25,412 nt of DNA. Source: a virus. The stretch is taken from IMG/VR virus record IMGVR_UViG_3300044237_002656, positions 1 through 25,412 of that record; one strand, written 5' to 3'. Of this stretch, positions 1 to 8,309 are shown one piece after another. The position numbers and the translations under genes were made by a program. Positions within the stretch are counted from its first letter, which is position 1. Each line of letters starts with the position of its first letter. The notes below the pieces were generated by a model that was not told the origin of the DNA, did not search any database, and saw only the letters and a list, made by a program, of their open reading frames with translations.

Positions 1-1
1 T

Positions 2-268
2 ACACCAGGAAGAGGACAGGATAAGCATTCACGAGTTAATGCCTGTGCTCCAATTTTCGAGTCGGGCCAAGTCTACTATCCAAGAGATGAACATTGGGCA
101 GAAGAAGTTATTGAAGAATGTGCAGCATTTCCACATGGGGAACATGACGATTATGTGGACAGCACTACCCAGGCTATGTTAAGATACCGACAAGGTTCTT
201 TTATAAAGACTTATTCTGACGAGGATGAGGTACAATCTTATAAAGAACGTAAATATATATATTATTAG
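2..268 (+). CDS. Terminase large subunit, C-terminal end (5' truncated)
   Basis: Open from the window edge to the TAG at 266-268, giving 88 residues with no start. The protein is the ATPase/nuclease motor that cuts and packages phage DNA through the portal. What is seen is the tail of the RNase H-like nuclease domain: a PGRGQDKHSRV stretch, a GQVYYP segment, and the pattern FPHGEHDDYVDSTTQAML, whose HDDxVD is the usual last acidic motif of large terminases. It is followed by a charged tail ending in KERKYIYY. The next genes are a small basic protein and the portal, the normal order for a packaging module. The ATPase domain lies outside the window, so completeness and subfamily cannot be judged. 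Confidence 0.88.
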   Translation, partial: TPGRGQDKHSRVNACAPIFESGQVYYPRDEHWAEEVIEECAAFPHGEHDDYVDSTTQAMLRYRQGSFIKTYSDEDEVQSYKERKYIYY

Positions 269-278
269 GAGAACAGAC

Positions 279-743
279 ATGTCGAGAAGATCAAGAAAAA
301 GAAACTTAGTTTTAGGTGCTATAGGTTTAGGAATGGCTGCATCTAAACTAGGACTTTTAAAATCTGCGATGGGTAAATCAGATGTTGTTAGTCAAGCAGC
401 TAAAGCTAGAAAAGCATCTATCATGCCAATAAGAAATTTACCTAAAGCAAAAGAAGCAGTTAAAGGTATAACTAAATTAAGTCCTTCAGCCGTAGTTGGA
501 AAAAATCCAAAATCTATTTTTAGAAATCCTGACGGATCAATTACTAAAGGTTTAGAAAAATTTAAAAATAAAGAAGCTTTCTCTAAGGCTATGAGAGAAA
601 GAAGAGGCGAACGGGGTAGCGGTGGCTTTAAAAGTTTTATGAATAAATTTATCTTAGGACCAAAATCTCAATTAAGAACAGGAAAAATGGTAAAGGCTCG
701 TGGTGGTGGAATGGCGAGAAATAAACCAACTAAACTTTATTAA
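279..743 (+). CDS. Small basic protein, unknown, probably virion-associated
   Basis: A 154-residue, strongly basic protein. The upstream frame is open to an ATG at 225, but that would overlap the terminase gene. The ATG at 279 sits 6 bases after an AGGAGA at 267-272 that overlaps the terminase stop, so I chose it. The N-terminus (MSRRSRKRNL) is Arg-rich and is followed by a short hydrophobic stretch (residues about 10-25, LVLGAIGLGMAASKLGLL) that might be one weak membrane or amphipathic helix. The rest is Lys/Gly/Ser-rich, and the C-terminus contains KARGGGMARN. No family was recognised. Its place between terminase and portal suggests a packaging or virion role, which is inference. Confidence 0.75.
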   Translation: MSRRSRKRNLVLGAIGLGMAASKLGLLKSAMGKSDVVSQAAKARKASIMPIRNLPKAKEAVKGITKLSPSAVVGKNPKSIFRNPDGSITKGLEKFKNKEAFSKAMRERRGERGSGGFKSFMNKFILGPKSQLRTGKMVKARGGGMARNKPTKLY

Positions 744-751
744 TTTTTAAT

Positions 752-3076
752 ATGGCTGAAATAGAAAAAGCAATTGTCGAGGAGAAAGAAACTCCTGAGA
801 CAGAAGAGGTTGATGTTGAATTAGAATCAGATAACACCGATCAACCCACTGTTGATGAAGCTGTTTCAGAAACTGAACTATTTTTTAAAAACCTTGCCGA
901 AGACATGTCAGACGAGGTTTTACAAAGAATGGCTAATCGATTACTTGATGATTATAAAAAAGATAGAGTTTCAAGAAAAGATTGGGAAACTTCTTATACA
1001 AATAATTTAGATTTACTTGGGTTAAATCAAAGAGAGATGACTAGACCTTTTAGAGGTTCAGCAAGTGTCACTCACCCATTGTTATCAGAAGCTGTTACAC
1101 AATTTCAAGCACAAGCCTATAAAGAATTATTACCTTCTCAAGGACCTGTAAGAACAAGGGTTCTTGGAAGAGAGGATAACGAAAAAATAAATCAAGCTCA
1201 ACGTGTTCAAGATTTTATGAACTACATGATTACAGAGGAGATGGAAGAGTATACTCCAGAGTTTGATCAATTATTATTTTATTTAGCTTTAGCAGGCTCA
1301 GCATTTAAAAAAGTTTACTATGATGAAGTGATGCAAAGAGCTGTATCAAAATTTATTCCTGCAGAAGATTTAGTAGTTCCATATTATTCTACAGATTTAA
1401 TGGAATGTGAAAGAATTACCCATGTAATAAAAATGGGTGAAAACGAAATATTAAAAAAACAAGAAGCAGGATTTTACAGAGATGTAGAATTAAAACCAAG
1501 TTCTAAAGGTCCAACAGATATTGAAAAAAAATATCAAGAGTTAGAAGGAATTACACCTTCAGCTGACAAACAGTATTCTTTTTCAATACTTGAAATGCAT
1601 GTTGATTGTAATTTAGAGGAGTTTGAAGTTCAAAATCCAGAAAAACAAGTAAAAATTCCATACATCGTTACTATTGATGAAGGCTCAGGACAAATATTAT
1701 CTATCTATCGTAACTATGAAATGAATGATGAAACTAAAAAAAGGAAAGAATACTTTGTTCATTTTAAATTTTTACCCGGATTAGGTTTTTATGGGTTTGG
1801 TTTAACTCATATGATAGGTGGATTAAGTAGAACTGCTACTCAATCACTAAGACAATTACTCGATGCAGGTACATTATCTAACTTACCAGCTGGATTTAAG
1901 TCTAGAGGTATAAGAATTAGAGATGATGACCAACCTTTTCAACCAGGAGAGTTTAGAGATGTCGATGCACCGGGTGGAAATATCAAAGATCAGTTTCAAA
2001 TTTTACCATTTAAGGAGCCATCAGCTACATTATACCAATTGATGGGCTTTGTTGTACAAGCTGGACAAAAATTTGCAGCCATAACTAACATGGATACTGG
2101 TAATGACCTACAAAATAGAGCTGTTGGTACTACTGTTTCACTGTTAGAAAGAGGTTCGAGGGTCATGAGTGCTATACACAAGAGATGTTATTACTCAATG
2201 AGAAGAGAATTTAGACTTTTATCAAAAGTTTTTGCAACATATCTACCACCAATCTACCCATATTCAGTATATGGAGCAGATCAAGCGGTAAAAGCTACAG
2301 ATTTTGATGATAGAGTAGATGTAATACCGGTTGCAGACCCAAATATCATGAGTATGGCTCAAAGAGTTACGATGGCAAACGAAAATTTAAAGATTGCTTT
2401 ATCAAATCCGATGATGCACAACTTAAGAGAAGCATATCGAAGAGTATATGAGGCTTTAGGCACTCAAGATATAGATCAATTGCTTATTCCACAAGAAAGA
2501 CCAGTGCCAAAAGACCCAGCAACAGAAAATATGGAAGCTATTATGATGAAACCTTTAAAAGCTTTTCCAACTCAAGATCATATGGCACACATAACTGCTC
2601 ATAGAGCATTTATGTCTACAAGAATGGTGCAAATTAATCCACAAGTTTACGCTTCATTGCAATCACACATCTCAGAACATATTTCTATGTTAGCTCAAGG
2701 AGAAATCGGTGCAAAGATACAGGAAGATCCTATGATGCAACAGATGTTACAGGCTGATCCACAAGGTGCGGAGATTCAAATAGCTTCAATGATAGCAAAT
2801 AGAATAGCAACTCTAACTTTAGAGTTAGCTCAAAGCGAAAACATGGGTAAACAAGACCCATTAGTGATGTTAAAACAAAGAGAATTAGATATAAAAGCTA
2901 TGGATTTACAAAGAAAAGCAGATCAAGATATGATGTCTAATGAAATTAGAGAAAACGAAATAGATGAAAAATTAGATATAGAAAAAATGAAATTAGAAAA
3001 TAATGAAGACCAAGCAGCTGAAAGAATTAGAATAGCTGATGAAAAATTAGAGATAGCAAGAAAGAAGGCTAAATAA
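752..3076 (+). CDS. Portal protein (P22-like)
   Basis: At 774 residues this is close to P22 portal (about 725). A dodecameric portal forms the DNA entry vertex of the head, docks terminase and later binds the head-tail adaptors. Order seen: an acidic N-terminal extension (1-45); a helical start with RMANRLLDDYKKDRVSRKDWE; the RGSASVTHPLLSEAV segment typical of this portal group; a mixed alpha/beta body with the LALAGSAFKKVYYD motif (about 178-192); a GLGFYGFGLTHMIGG region; and a long charged helical C-terminus (about 690-774) resembling the barrel helices of P22-type portals. No clear Shine-Dalgarno precedes ATG 752. Its stop overlaps the next start (TAATG at 3074-3078). It follows terminase, the expected order. 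Family assignment is from recognition of conserved blocks, not a search. Confidence 0.88.
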   Translation: MAEIEKAIVEEKETPETEEVDVELESDNTDQPTVDEAVSETELFFKNLAEDMSDEVLQRMANRLLDDYKKDRVSRKDWETSYTNNLDLLGLNQREMTRPFRGSASVTHPLLSEAVTQFQAQAYKELLPSQGPVRTRVLGREDNEKINQAQRVQDFMNYMITEEMEEYTPEFDQLLFYLALAGSAFKKVYYDEVMQRAVSKFIPAEDLVVPYYSTDLMECERITHVIKMGENEILKKQEAGFYRDVELKPSSKGPTDIEKKYQELEGITPSADKQYSFSILEMHVDCNLEEFEVQNPEKQVKIPYIVTIDEGSGQILSIYRNYEMNDETKKRKEYFVHFKFLPGLGFYGFGLTHMIGGLSRTATQSLRQLLDAGTLSNLPAGFKSRGIRIRDDDQPFQPGEFRDVDAPGGNIKDQFQILPFKEPSATLYQLMGFVVQAGQKFAAITNMDTGNDLQNRAVGTTVSLLERGSRVMSAIHKRCYYSMRREFRLLSKVFATYLPPIYPYSVYGADQAVKATDFDDRVDVIPVADPNIMSMAQRVTMANENLKIALSNPMMHNLREAYRRVYEALGTQDIDQLLIPQERPVPKDPATENMEAIMMKPLKAFPTQDHMAHITAHRAFMSTRMVQINPQVYASLQSHISEHISMLAQGEIGAKIQEDPMMQQMLQADPQGAEIQIASMIANRIATLTLELAQSENMGKQDPLVMLKQRELDIKAMDLQRKADQDMMSNEIRENEIDEKLDIEKMKLENNEDQAAERIRIADEKLEIARKKAK

Positions 3077-3351
3077 TGGCAGACCCAGTTAAAGGCACAG
3101 GTAAAAAACCAAAAGGTTCTGATAGAAGATTATATACTGACGAAAATCCTAGGGATACAGTAAAAATAAAATTTGCTACACCTAGTGATGCTAGAGCTAC
3201 AGTAAAAAAAGTTGTGAATATAAACAAACCATTTGCAAGAAAAATACAAATATTAACTGTTATGGAACAACGTGCTAAGGTTATGAAAAAAAATGAAGTT
3301 GTAAAAATAGCAAAAGCAGGAAAAAATAAAATTAGAAGGATGTTTGGATAA
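3076..3351 (+). CDS. Small basic protein, unknown
   Basis: A 91-residue, Lys-rich protein translationally coupled to the portal (TAATG) and to the next gene (TAATG at 3349-3353). It opens with MADPVKGTGKKPKGSDRR and a LYTDENPRDTVKIKF segment. From memory this start recurs in small proteins next to the portal in marine phages, but I cannot name a domain. The middle is predicted helical with repeated basic residues (VMEQRAKVMKKNEVVKIAKAG), ending in IRRMFG. No signal peptide or membrane segment is visible. Position immediately after the portal suggests a head or packaging role, which is inference. Confidence 0.8.
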   Translation: MADPVKGTGKKPKGSDRRLYTDENPRDTVKIKFATPSDARATVKKVVNINKPFARKIQILTVMEQRAKVMKKNEVVKIAKAGKNKIRRMFG

Positions 3352-4046
3352 TGCCACTCACAGCTAAAGGAAAAAAATTAAAAGCAAAATTCAGAGACCA
3401 ATATGGTAAGAAAAAAGGTGATTCTGTTTTTTATGCTATGGAAAATTCTGGTAAGTTAAAAAAAGTTATAAAAGCTAGAGGTGGTAAGGATGCAGCAGAT
3501 TTTGGTAAAAGCACATCAAATAATGATTCAGATAATAATAGAGAACAATATGGAGCTAAAGGCCAATATACTGGAAGAGGAAACAAAGGTGTTGGAGGCA
3601 ATGAAACAAAAAAAGTAACAGTAAGAACAGGACCTAGATATTTTGATCCAAGACCATTAGGATTACTTACTCCACTATCTTATCAAGTAGGTGTGACTGC
3701 ATTAAACTTAGGTAAAAAAAAGACTTATGATAGAAAAAATTTAAAAGAACAAAGAAAAGTAGATGTTCTTGGTGGAGAGATGTTAACAACAGGACCTACT
3801 GGGCCTACTGGTCCAACTGACAAAGGAGGAAATAAAGGTATTACTCCAACACAACCTATTCAACCAATTGCTACAACAAAAAAAATAGATCAAAGTTTAG
3901 TGAGTCCCAAAGATAATTTTTTTAATTTTGTAGCTTATAAAGTTGGTGGATTATCAGGTGGAGTTAGTTATGGACCACCACCCAAAAGAGGACCTAATTC
4001 TCAAGTACCCCCAGTAAAAATGAAAAAAGGAGGATATAAAAAATAA
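3351..4046 (+). CDS. Basic protein with a short collagen-like GPT run, unknown
   Basis: A 231-residue Lys/Gly-rich protein coupled to both neighbours by TAATG overlaps. The N-terminus (MPLTAKGKKLKAKFRDQYG then KKKGDSVFYAMENSGKLK) is a recognisable start found on many marine-phage proteins of unknown function. The middle carries an LGGEML motif followed by three GPT triplets (about residues 148-156), a very short collagen-like stretch, then Pro/Thr-rich sequence. The C-terminus is MKKGGYKK. Low complexity and charge suggest a flexible, perhaps virion-internal or surface protein. Function is unknown. The next gene is the two-TM holin-like protein. Confidence 0.75.
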   Translation: MPLTAKGKKLKAKFRDQYGKKKGDSVFYAMENSGKLKKVIKARGGKDAADFGKSTSNNDSDNNREQYGAKGQYTGRGNKGVGGNETKKVTVRTGPRYFDPRPLGLLTPLSYQVGVTALNLGKKKTYDRKNLKEQRKVDVLGGEMLTTGPTGPTGPTDKGGNKGITPTQPIQPIATTKKIDQSLVSPKDNFFNFVAYKVGGLSGGVSYGPPPKRGPNSQVPPVKMKKGGYKK

Positions 4047-4432
4047 TGTGGTTATCAGCTATTAAACTTGCAATATCTGCAGGATCAAAAATTTATGCTA
4101 ACAAGCAAAAGACTAAAATGGCAATGTCTGATGCACAATTAATGCATGCAGAACGTATGGCCAAAGGCGAAGAAGCTTACCAAGGTAAACTTCTTGAGGC
4201 TAGACAATCAGACTGGAAAGACGAGGCAGTTTTGATAATTCTTAGTTTGCCCGTGTTGGTGCTCGCATATGCAGTCATCTCAGATGACCCAACAGCGATG
4301 GACAAAGTAAAATTATTCTTCGAGATGTTTTCGCAGCTCCCGTCATGGTTTACAAATCTCTGGATTTTAGTCGTGGCATCGATTTACGGAATCAAAGGCA
4401 CACAAATCTTCAGGAACGGAGGGAAGAAATGA
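4046..4432 (+). CDS. Two-TM membrane protein, holin-like
   Basis: A 128-residue protein. Residues 1-58 are polar and partly amphipathic. They are followed by two hydrophobic segments, about 61-79 (AVLIILSLPVLVLAYAVIS) and about 101-118 (WFTNLWILVVASIYGIKG), and a short basic tail NGGKK. The two-TM hairpin with a basic C-terminus is the form of class II holins, which permeabilise the inner membrane at lysis, but the long N-terminal region and the distance from the M15 endolysin at 15588 make that only a candidate. A structural membrane protein is the alternative. It overlaps the previous gene (TAATG) and the next by ATGA at 4429-4432. A GGAGGG at 4418-4423 inside its 3' end serves the next gene. 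Confidence 0.6.
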   Translation: MWLSAIKLAISAGSKIYANKQKTKMAMSDAQLMHAERMAKGEEAYQGKLLEARQSDWKDEAVLIILSLPVLVLAYAVISDDPTAMDKVKLFFEMFSQLPSWFTNLWILVVASIYGIKGTQIFRNGGKK

Positions 4433-4590
4433 TTTGGGCTTGGATAAAAAGTTTATTTAACTCTGAACCACAGAAAGACCCTCACCTACAGTTGTATGAA
4501 GACCCTGATTATTCGACAATGTCTAAAGGTGATTTAAAAAAATTGTTAGCACAAGGTAAAATTAAATCTATTTACAAACCTTGGGTTTAA
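4429..4590 (+). CDS. Small protein, unknown
   Basis: A 53-residue protein starting at the ATGA overlap with the holin-like gene, preceded by a strong GGAGGG. The same frame extends upstream to an ATG at 4345, but that start lies deep in the neighbour and has no ribosome site, so it was not used. The N-terminus MIWAWIKSLFNSE is amphipathic and could lie on a membrane. The remainder is acidic then basic (LYEDPDYSTMSKGDLKKLLA, then QGKIKSIYKPWV). The DLKKLLAQGKI segment resembles a short helical recognition segment, but no family was recognised. Confidence 0.65.
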   Translation: MIWAWIKSLFNSEPQKDPHLQLYEDPDYSTMSKGDLKKLLAQGKIKSIYKPWV

Positions 4591-4606
4591 TTATATAAAA
4601 ACTCAC

Positions 4607-4813
4607 ATGAGTTTTAGATTAGCTTTACTGAAAGCGTTAGAGGATAAATACGATGCTGAAATTTCATCTGCCGATGCAACAATAAAAATTTATTTAGAAA
4701 AACCTGTTGGTATTGGAGAACATCCACAACACATAGAAGAGTTAGATAAATTATTTCAAAAGATTGTAGACGCAGAAGAAAAAAAGAAAGCACTCATACC
4801 CTTTAAATTTTAA
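4607..4813 (+). CDS. Small acidic/basic protein, unknown
   Basis: A 68-residue protein with no Shine-Dalgarno before ATG 4607 (the gap is TTATATAAAAACTCAC). It is predicted mostly helical: an N-terminal LALLKALEDKYDAEISSADATI segment, a middle with EHPQHIEELDKLFQ, and a helix VDAEEKKKAL. It ends in IPFKF. Nothing marks a signal peptide or membrane segment. It is the last gene before the AT-rich cassette. Codon use and gene size fit the other small phage proteins here. Function unknown. Confidence 0.65.
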   Translation: MSFRLALLKALEDKYDAEISSADATIKIYLEKPVGIGEHPQHIEELDKLFQKIVDAEEKKKALIPFKF

Positions 4814-4816
4814 ATA

Positions 4817-6424
4817 ATGAACGTGCTAGCTTTTCATCTTGGACACGATGGATCTATAACTGTCGTTTCTGAGAATGAGGTAATCGCTCATCATCAATTA
4901 GATAGATACAATAAATTTAAACATCAATCTTTATATACTTTTGAAATATTACAAAAAGTAAAAGATTTTAAAATTAAGTTTGATAAAATTATTTTAACCT
5001 CTATGGGACCTTTATGGGGTGCAGCAACTATTATATTTTTAAAAAGATTTTTTAATGTAAACATAAATCAAATAATAATATTAGGACAAACTCAACATCA
5101 CATATTTCATGCATATTGTGCAAAATTTTTTTATCAGGTTGATAAAAATTTTATAATATTTGTCGCTGACGGTGAAGGTGCAACACAATTTTTTAATCAC
5201 CCTTCTAGACATATAAATAATTTAAAGATTGTTGAAAATGAAACAATATATAACGAAAATTTAGAAAATATTTACAATAAATTTTATACAGAAAGACCTC
5301 TTAATTTTATAGACAAAAAAACGAAAATAATAAATTCAATATCTTTAGGAAAAGGTTATGAACAACTTACTTATGAATTAGGTTTGAAACAAGCAGAAGA
5401 GGGAAAAGCTATGGCACTGTCTTCTTATGGCACAGCACGTGAAAGTATAATTAATAATCTAATTCACAGAGATAATTGGAATAAAAATATTATTGATAAT
5501 AAGGTAGAATTTTATGACAATACAAATAATTTTAATAAATTTTTGTTAAATCACGACATTAATCATTTATCAAAAAATTCACCTAGTCTGGACTTTGTAA
5601 GTTCTTTTCAAAAAGCTTTTGAAATTTTATTTTTAAAAACTCTAAATAAAATTAATTACGAAAATAAAACAATACTTTTGAGTGGCGGTTGTGCACAAAA
5701 TGTTTTAAATAATACTAATCTAAAAAATACTTTAGATAATAAAATTTTACCTGATCCTTTTAATGGTGATTTTGGAATATCATTAGGTGCAGCTTTGTGG
5801 GCTACAAATAATAATGTAAAACCTTTAAAACATATTTGTTCGGGTTTTAAACCTGAACAAGATTTGAATGCTTTCTTACCCTATAAAAATAAAAATATAA
5901 GCATAGAAGAAGTTGCAAACATTTTAATTAAAGAACCAGTAGCAATAATTTCAGGCAAAAGTGAACAAGGCCAAAGAGGTTTAGGTTTTAGATCATTGTT
6001 AGGAAATCCTTTAGATGAATCTATATTAAATAAAATAAATGAAATAAAAAAAAGAGAATGGTACAGACCGTTTGCTTGCACTGTGTTAGAAGAATATGCA
6101 TCAAAATTATTCGAAATAGAAACAAATGAAACATCACCTTACATGATGTTTGTTTATAAATCTAAAGACAAAAGATTAAAAAATGTATGTTCGGTAGATG
6201 GTTTTAGTAGAATACAAACTTTAAATAAATCTTTCCATCCAAAATATTATGATCTCATTAATTCGTTTAAAAAACTTACGGGTTTACCCGCAGTATTAAA
6301 TACTTCTTTAAATTTACCTGGACATGTTTTATGCGAGGAATATAATGATGTTAAATACATGATGAAAAATTCTGAATTAAAATATTGTTATATAGCAGAT
6401 AAAAATAAATTAATTTATAAGTAA
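4817..6424 (+). CDS. O-carbamoyltransferase, NodU/TobZ/CmcH family
   Basis: A 535-residue enzyme of the family that moves a carbamoyl group from carbamoyl phosphate, through carbamoyl-AMP, onto a hydroxyl, often of a sugar. Seen: an N-terminal ASKHA-like start (AFHLGHDGSITVV); HHIFHAY with the metal-binding HxxxH pair (H94, H98); VADGEG with D118; an LSGGCAQNVL turn and DPFNGDFGISLGAAL later in the N-terminal domain; and a C-terminal YrdC-like adenylate half with GKSEQGQRGLGFRSLLGNP, EWYRPFACTVLEE and LTGLPAVLNTSLNLPG. Both halves look intact. It starts 3 bases after the previous stop with no Shine-Dalgarno, is strikingly AT-rich, and couples by TAATG to the oxygenase gene. The acceptor is unknown; a sugar, glycan or modified nucleotide are all possible. 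Confidence 0.9.
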   Translation: MNVLAFHLGHDGSITVVSENEVIAHHQLDRYNKFKHQSLYTFEILQKVKDFKIKFDKIILTSMGPLWGAATIIFLKRFFNVNINQIIILGQTQHHIFHAYCAKFFYQVDKNFIIFVADGEGATQFFNHPSRHINNLKIVENETIYNENLENIYNKFYTERPLNFIDKKTKIINSISLGKGYEQLTYELGLKQAEEGKAMALSSYGTARESIINNLIHRDNWNKNIIDNKVEFYDNTNNFNKFLLNHDINHLSKNSPSLDFVSSFQKAFEILFLKTLNKINYENKTILLSGGCAQNVLNNTNLKNTLDNKILPDPFNGDFGISLGAALWATNNNVKPLKHICSGFKPEQDLNAFLPYKNKNISIEEVANILIKEPVAIISGKSEQGQRGLGFRSLLGNPLDESILNKINEIKKREWYRPFACTVLEEYASKLFEIETNETSPYMMFVYKSKDKRLKNVCSVDGFSRIQTLNKSFHPKYYDLINSFKKLTGLPAVLNTSLNLPGHVLCEEYNDVKYMMKNSELKYCYIADKNKLIYK

Positions 6425-7050
6425 TGGAATACCAAGCCCTACCCTTATTTTCAAAATTATTTTATTTAAAAAAATTAAACATAGATACAAAAAGAATTAT
6501 ATCAAGAATACAAGAACCATTTATTGAGTCAGGCTATCAAAAAGAAAATAATGTAGAAAATATTGCAGCAGCTTCAAAATCTAAAACTGTATTAAATAAG
6601 CCAGAGTATAAAGATTTAAGAGATTTAGTGTTAAATGAATTTTATTTTTTTAGTAAAGAAGTTTTACAATATAGTAATAAATTTGATATAACTACATCTT
6701 GGTTTACAAGAACAGAAAAAGGCCAAAGTTCAAATTATCATAATCATCATAATTCTATGTATAGCGGTATATTATATTTACAAACCGATGATAATTCTGG
6801 AAACATAAGTTTTGAAGATTATAGTAATCATAAAAGATTTTTGTGTGATCCAATTAAATGGAACATTTATAACTCTTCAGAATATAAATTTAAACCTGTT
6901 GATGGTCTTCTAATTTTTTTCCCTAGTGAAATATACCATAAAATATTAAAAAATAATTCTGATATTATTAGAGTTTCTTTGGCTTTTAATTTTTTACCTG
7001 TGGGTAAAGTTGGTCATGGTGATAGTGAAATGAATATTAAATTAATTTAA
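6424..7050 (+). CDS. 2OG-Fe(II) oxygenase-like protein
   Basis: A 208-residue protein resembling the putative 2-oxoglutarate/iron oxygenases of the 2OG-FeII_Oxy_5 type. Such enzymes couple 2OG and oxygen to hydroxylation. Seen: YHNHHNSMYSGILYLQ (H106, H108) in the position of the first iron ligand; GNISFEDY; then LLIFFPSEIYHKI with H172 as the distal ligand and IIRVSLAFNF with R183 as the likely 2OG-binding residue. The second iron ligand is not a plain HxD/E and needs a model. Its start overlaps the carbamoyltransferase stop (TAATG). A 38-base gap with no Shine-Dalgarno separates it from the aminotransferase-fold gene. It is AT-rich like its neighbours. It might act on a product of the sugar cassette or on a protein or nucleotide; the substrate is not visible. 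Confidence 0.72.
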   Translation: MEYQALPLFSKLFYLKKLNIDTKRIISRIQEPFIESGYQKENNVENIAAASKSKTVLNKPEYKDLRDLVLNEFYFFSKEVLQYSNKFDITTSWFTRTEKGQSSNYHNHHNSMYSGILYLQTDDNSGNISFEDYSNHKRFLCDPIKWNIYNSSEYKFKPVDGLLIFFPSEIYHKILKNNSDIIRVSLAFNFLPVGKVGHGDSEMNIKLI

Positions 7051-7088
7051 ATAGTTTACAAATCTTTAGTTTAATTGTAAAAGTTTTT

Positions 7089-8309
7089 ATGCCTGAAAAA
7101 ATATATTATGCTAACGCTGTCTATGATCAAAAAGAAATACAGGCTGTAAATGAAGTTTTAAAAAATCATTTAACATTAATGGATGGTCCATTAGTAAAAA
7201 AATTTGAAAGTAAAGTTGCTAACATCTTTGGAAAAAAATATGGAGTTATGGTTAACTCCGGTTCTTCAGCTAATTTAATTGCTTTAGCATCTTTAGACTT
7301 ACCAAAAGGTGGTGAAGTTATTACACCTGCTTTGACGTTTGCAACAACAGTTGCACCAATATATCAATGCGGACTTATCCCTCATTTTGTTGATGTTGAA
7401 AATTGTGAGTTTATAACTAACCCAGAATATATTACAAAAGCCGTTAACAAAAAAACAGTTGCAATTATGTTACCTAATTTACTTGGAAATGTATGTGATT
7501 GGAAAAGTATTTATAGAATTGCAAAAAAACATAAATTAAAAATTATAGAAGATTGTGCTGATACAATAGGTTATAAATATTGGGATAGTAAAGATGGAAC
7601 AACGGGTAAATTTAATGATTTAGTCACAACAAGCTTTTATGCATCTCATATTATTACAGCTGCAGGTCAAGGCGGAATGGTATGCACTAATGATAAAAAA
7701 TTACTTGATAAATTAAAATTACTTAGAGGATGGGGAAGATCATCAGCACTTTTTAATGAGTCAGAGGAAATAGAAAAAAGGTTTAATACTAAAGTTGATG
7801 GTATTGACTATGATTCTAAATTTATATTTACAGATATAGGATATAATTTTTTACCGTCAGAAATATCTGCTGCATTTGGTTTAGAGCAATTAAAAAAATT
7901 ATCAAATTATAAAAAAATAAGACAAAGAAATTTTAGATTATTAAACGATTTTTTTATGCCTTATTCACATATTAGATGGGTAGGAAGAGTAGGTAATGGC
8001 CACGCTGATACACCTTGGTTAGCTTATCCTCTAGTTTTAGATTCTAAAGCACCGTTTACAAGAAAACAAATGCAAATATATTTTGAAAAAAATGGTATTC
8101 AAGTAAGAACTATTTTTACAGGAAATATTACAAGACAACCTATTATGAAAAATAAAAGGTGGAAAGGTAATAATCAATTTTTTGTTGCAGATGAAGTTAT
8201 GAAAAATGGTATGTTATTAGGAGCACATCAAGGTATGTCTCTAAAACAAGTAGATCGTATTAAAGAAGTTTTCACTTCACTCGCAAGAGAATATAAAAAT
8301 CATGGTTAA
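7089..8309 (+). CDS. DegT/RfbH-type PLP enzyme, predicted sugar 3-dehydratase
   Basis: A 406-residue fold-type I PLP enzyme of the DegT/DnrJ/EryC1 family. Blocks seen: VNSGSSANLIAL (phosphate site), GGEVITPALTFATTVAPI, FVDVENCEF, KIIEDCADTIG with D155 facing the PLP nitrogen, TSFYASHIITAAGQGGMVCT, and GNITRQPIM. In sugar aminotransferases the FYxxK lysine forms the Schiff base; here it is H187, as in RfbH/DdhC and ColD, which remove the C3 hydroxyl of 4-keto-6-deoxy sugars. RfbH enzymes carry a cysteine cluster after the WGR motif (CxC...C). Here residues 213-232 read RGWGRSSALFNESEEIEKRF with no Cys, so the Fe-S site is absent. It has no Shine-Dalgarno and overlaps the glycosyltransferase by 8 bases. 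Sugar 3-dehydratase is a prediction; a PLP enzyme with a different reaction is the alternative. Confidence 0.82.
   Translation: MPEKIYYANAVYDQKEIQAVNEVLKNHLTLMDGPLVKKFESKVANIFGKKYGVMVNSGSSANLIALASLDLPKGGEVITPALTFATTVAPIYQCGLIPHFVDVENCEFITNPEYITKAVNKKTVAIMLPNLLGNVCDWKSIYRIAKKHKLKIIEDCADTIGYKYWDSKDGTTGKFNDLVTTSFYASHIITAAGQGGMVCTNDKKLLDKLKLLRGWGRSSALFNESEEIEKRFNTKVDGIDYDSKFIFTDIGYNFLPSEISAAFGLEQLKKLSNYKKIRQRNFRLLNDFFMPYSHIRWVGRVGNGHADTPWLAYPLVLDSKAPFTRKQMQIYFEKNGIQVRTIFTGNITRQPIMKNKRWKGNNQFFVADEVMKNGMLLGAHQGMSLKQVDRIKEVFTSLAREYKNHG

Noticed and set aside
225-278. Upstream start for the 154-aa protein
   Set aside because: The ATG at 225 is inside the terminase gene and has no ribosome site; ATG 279 has AGGAGA and normal spacing.
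4345-4428. Longer start for the 53-aa protein
   Set aside because: It overlaps the holin-like gene in another frame and has no ribosome site, whereas ATG 4429 has GGAGGG and an ATGA junction.
7055-7081. Inverted repeat TTTACAA/TTGTAAA before the RfbH-like gene
   Set aside because: A 7-bp AT stem with a 13-base loop is weak and has no supporting terminator or operator context.
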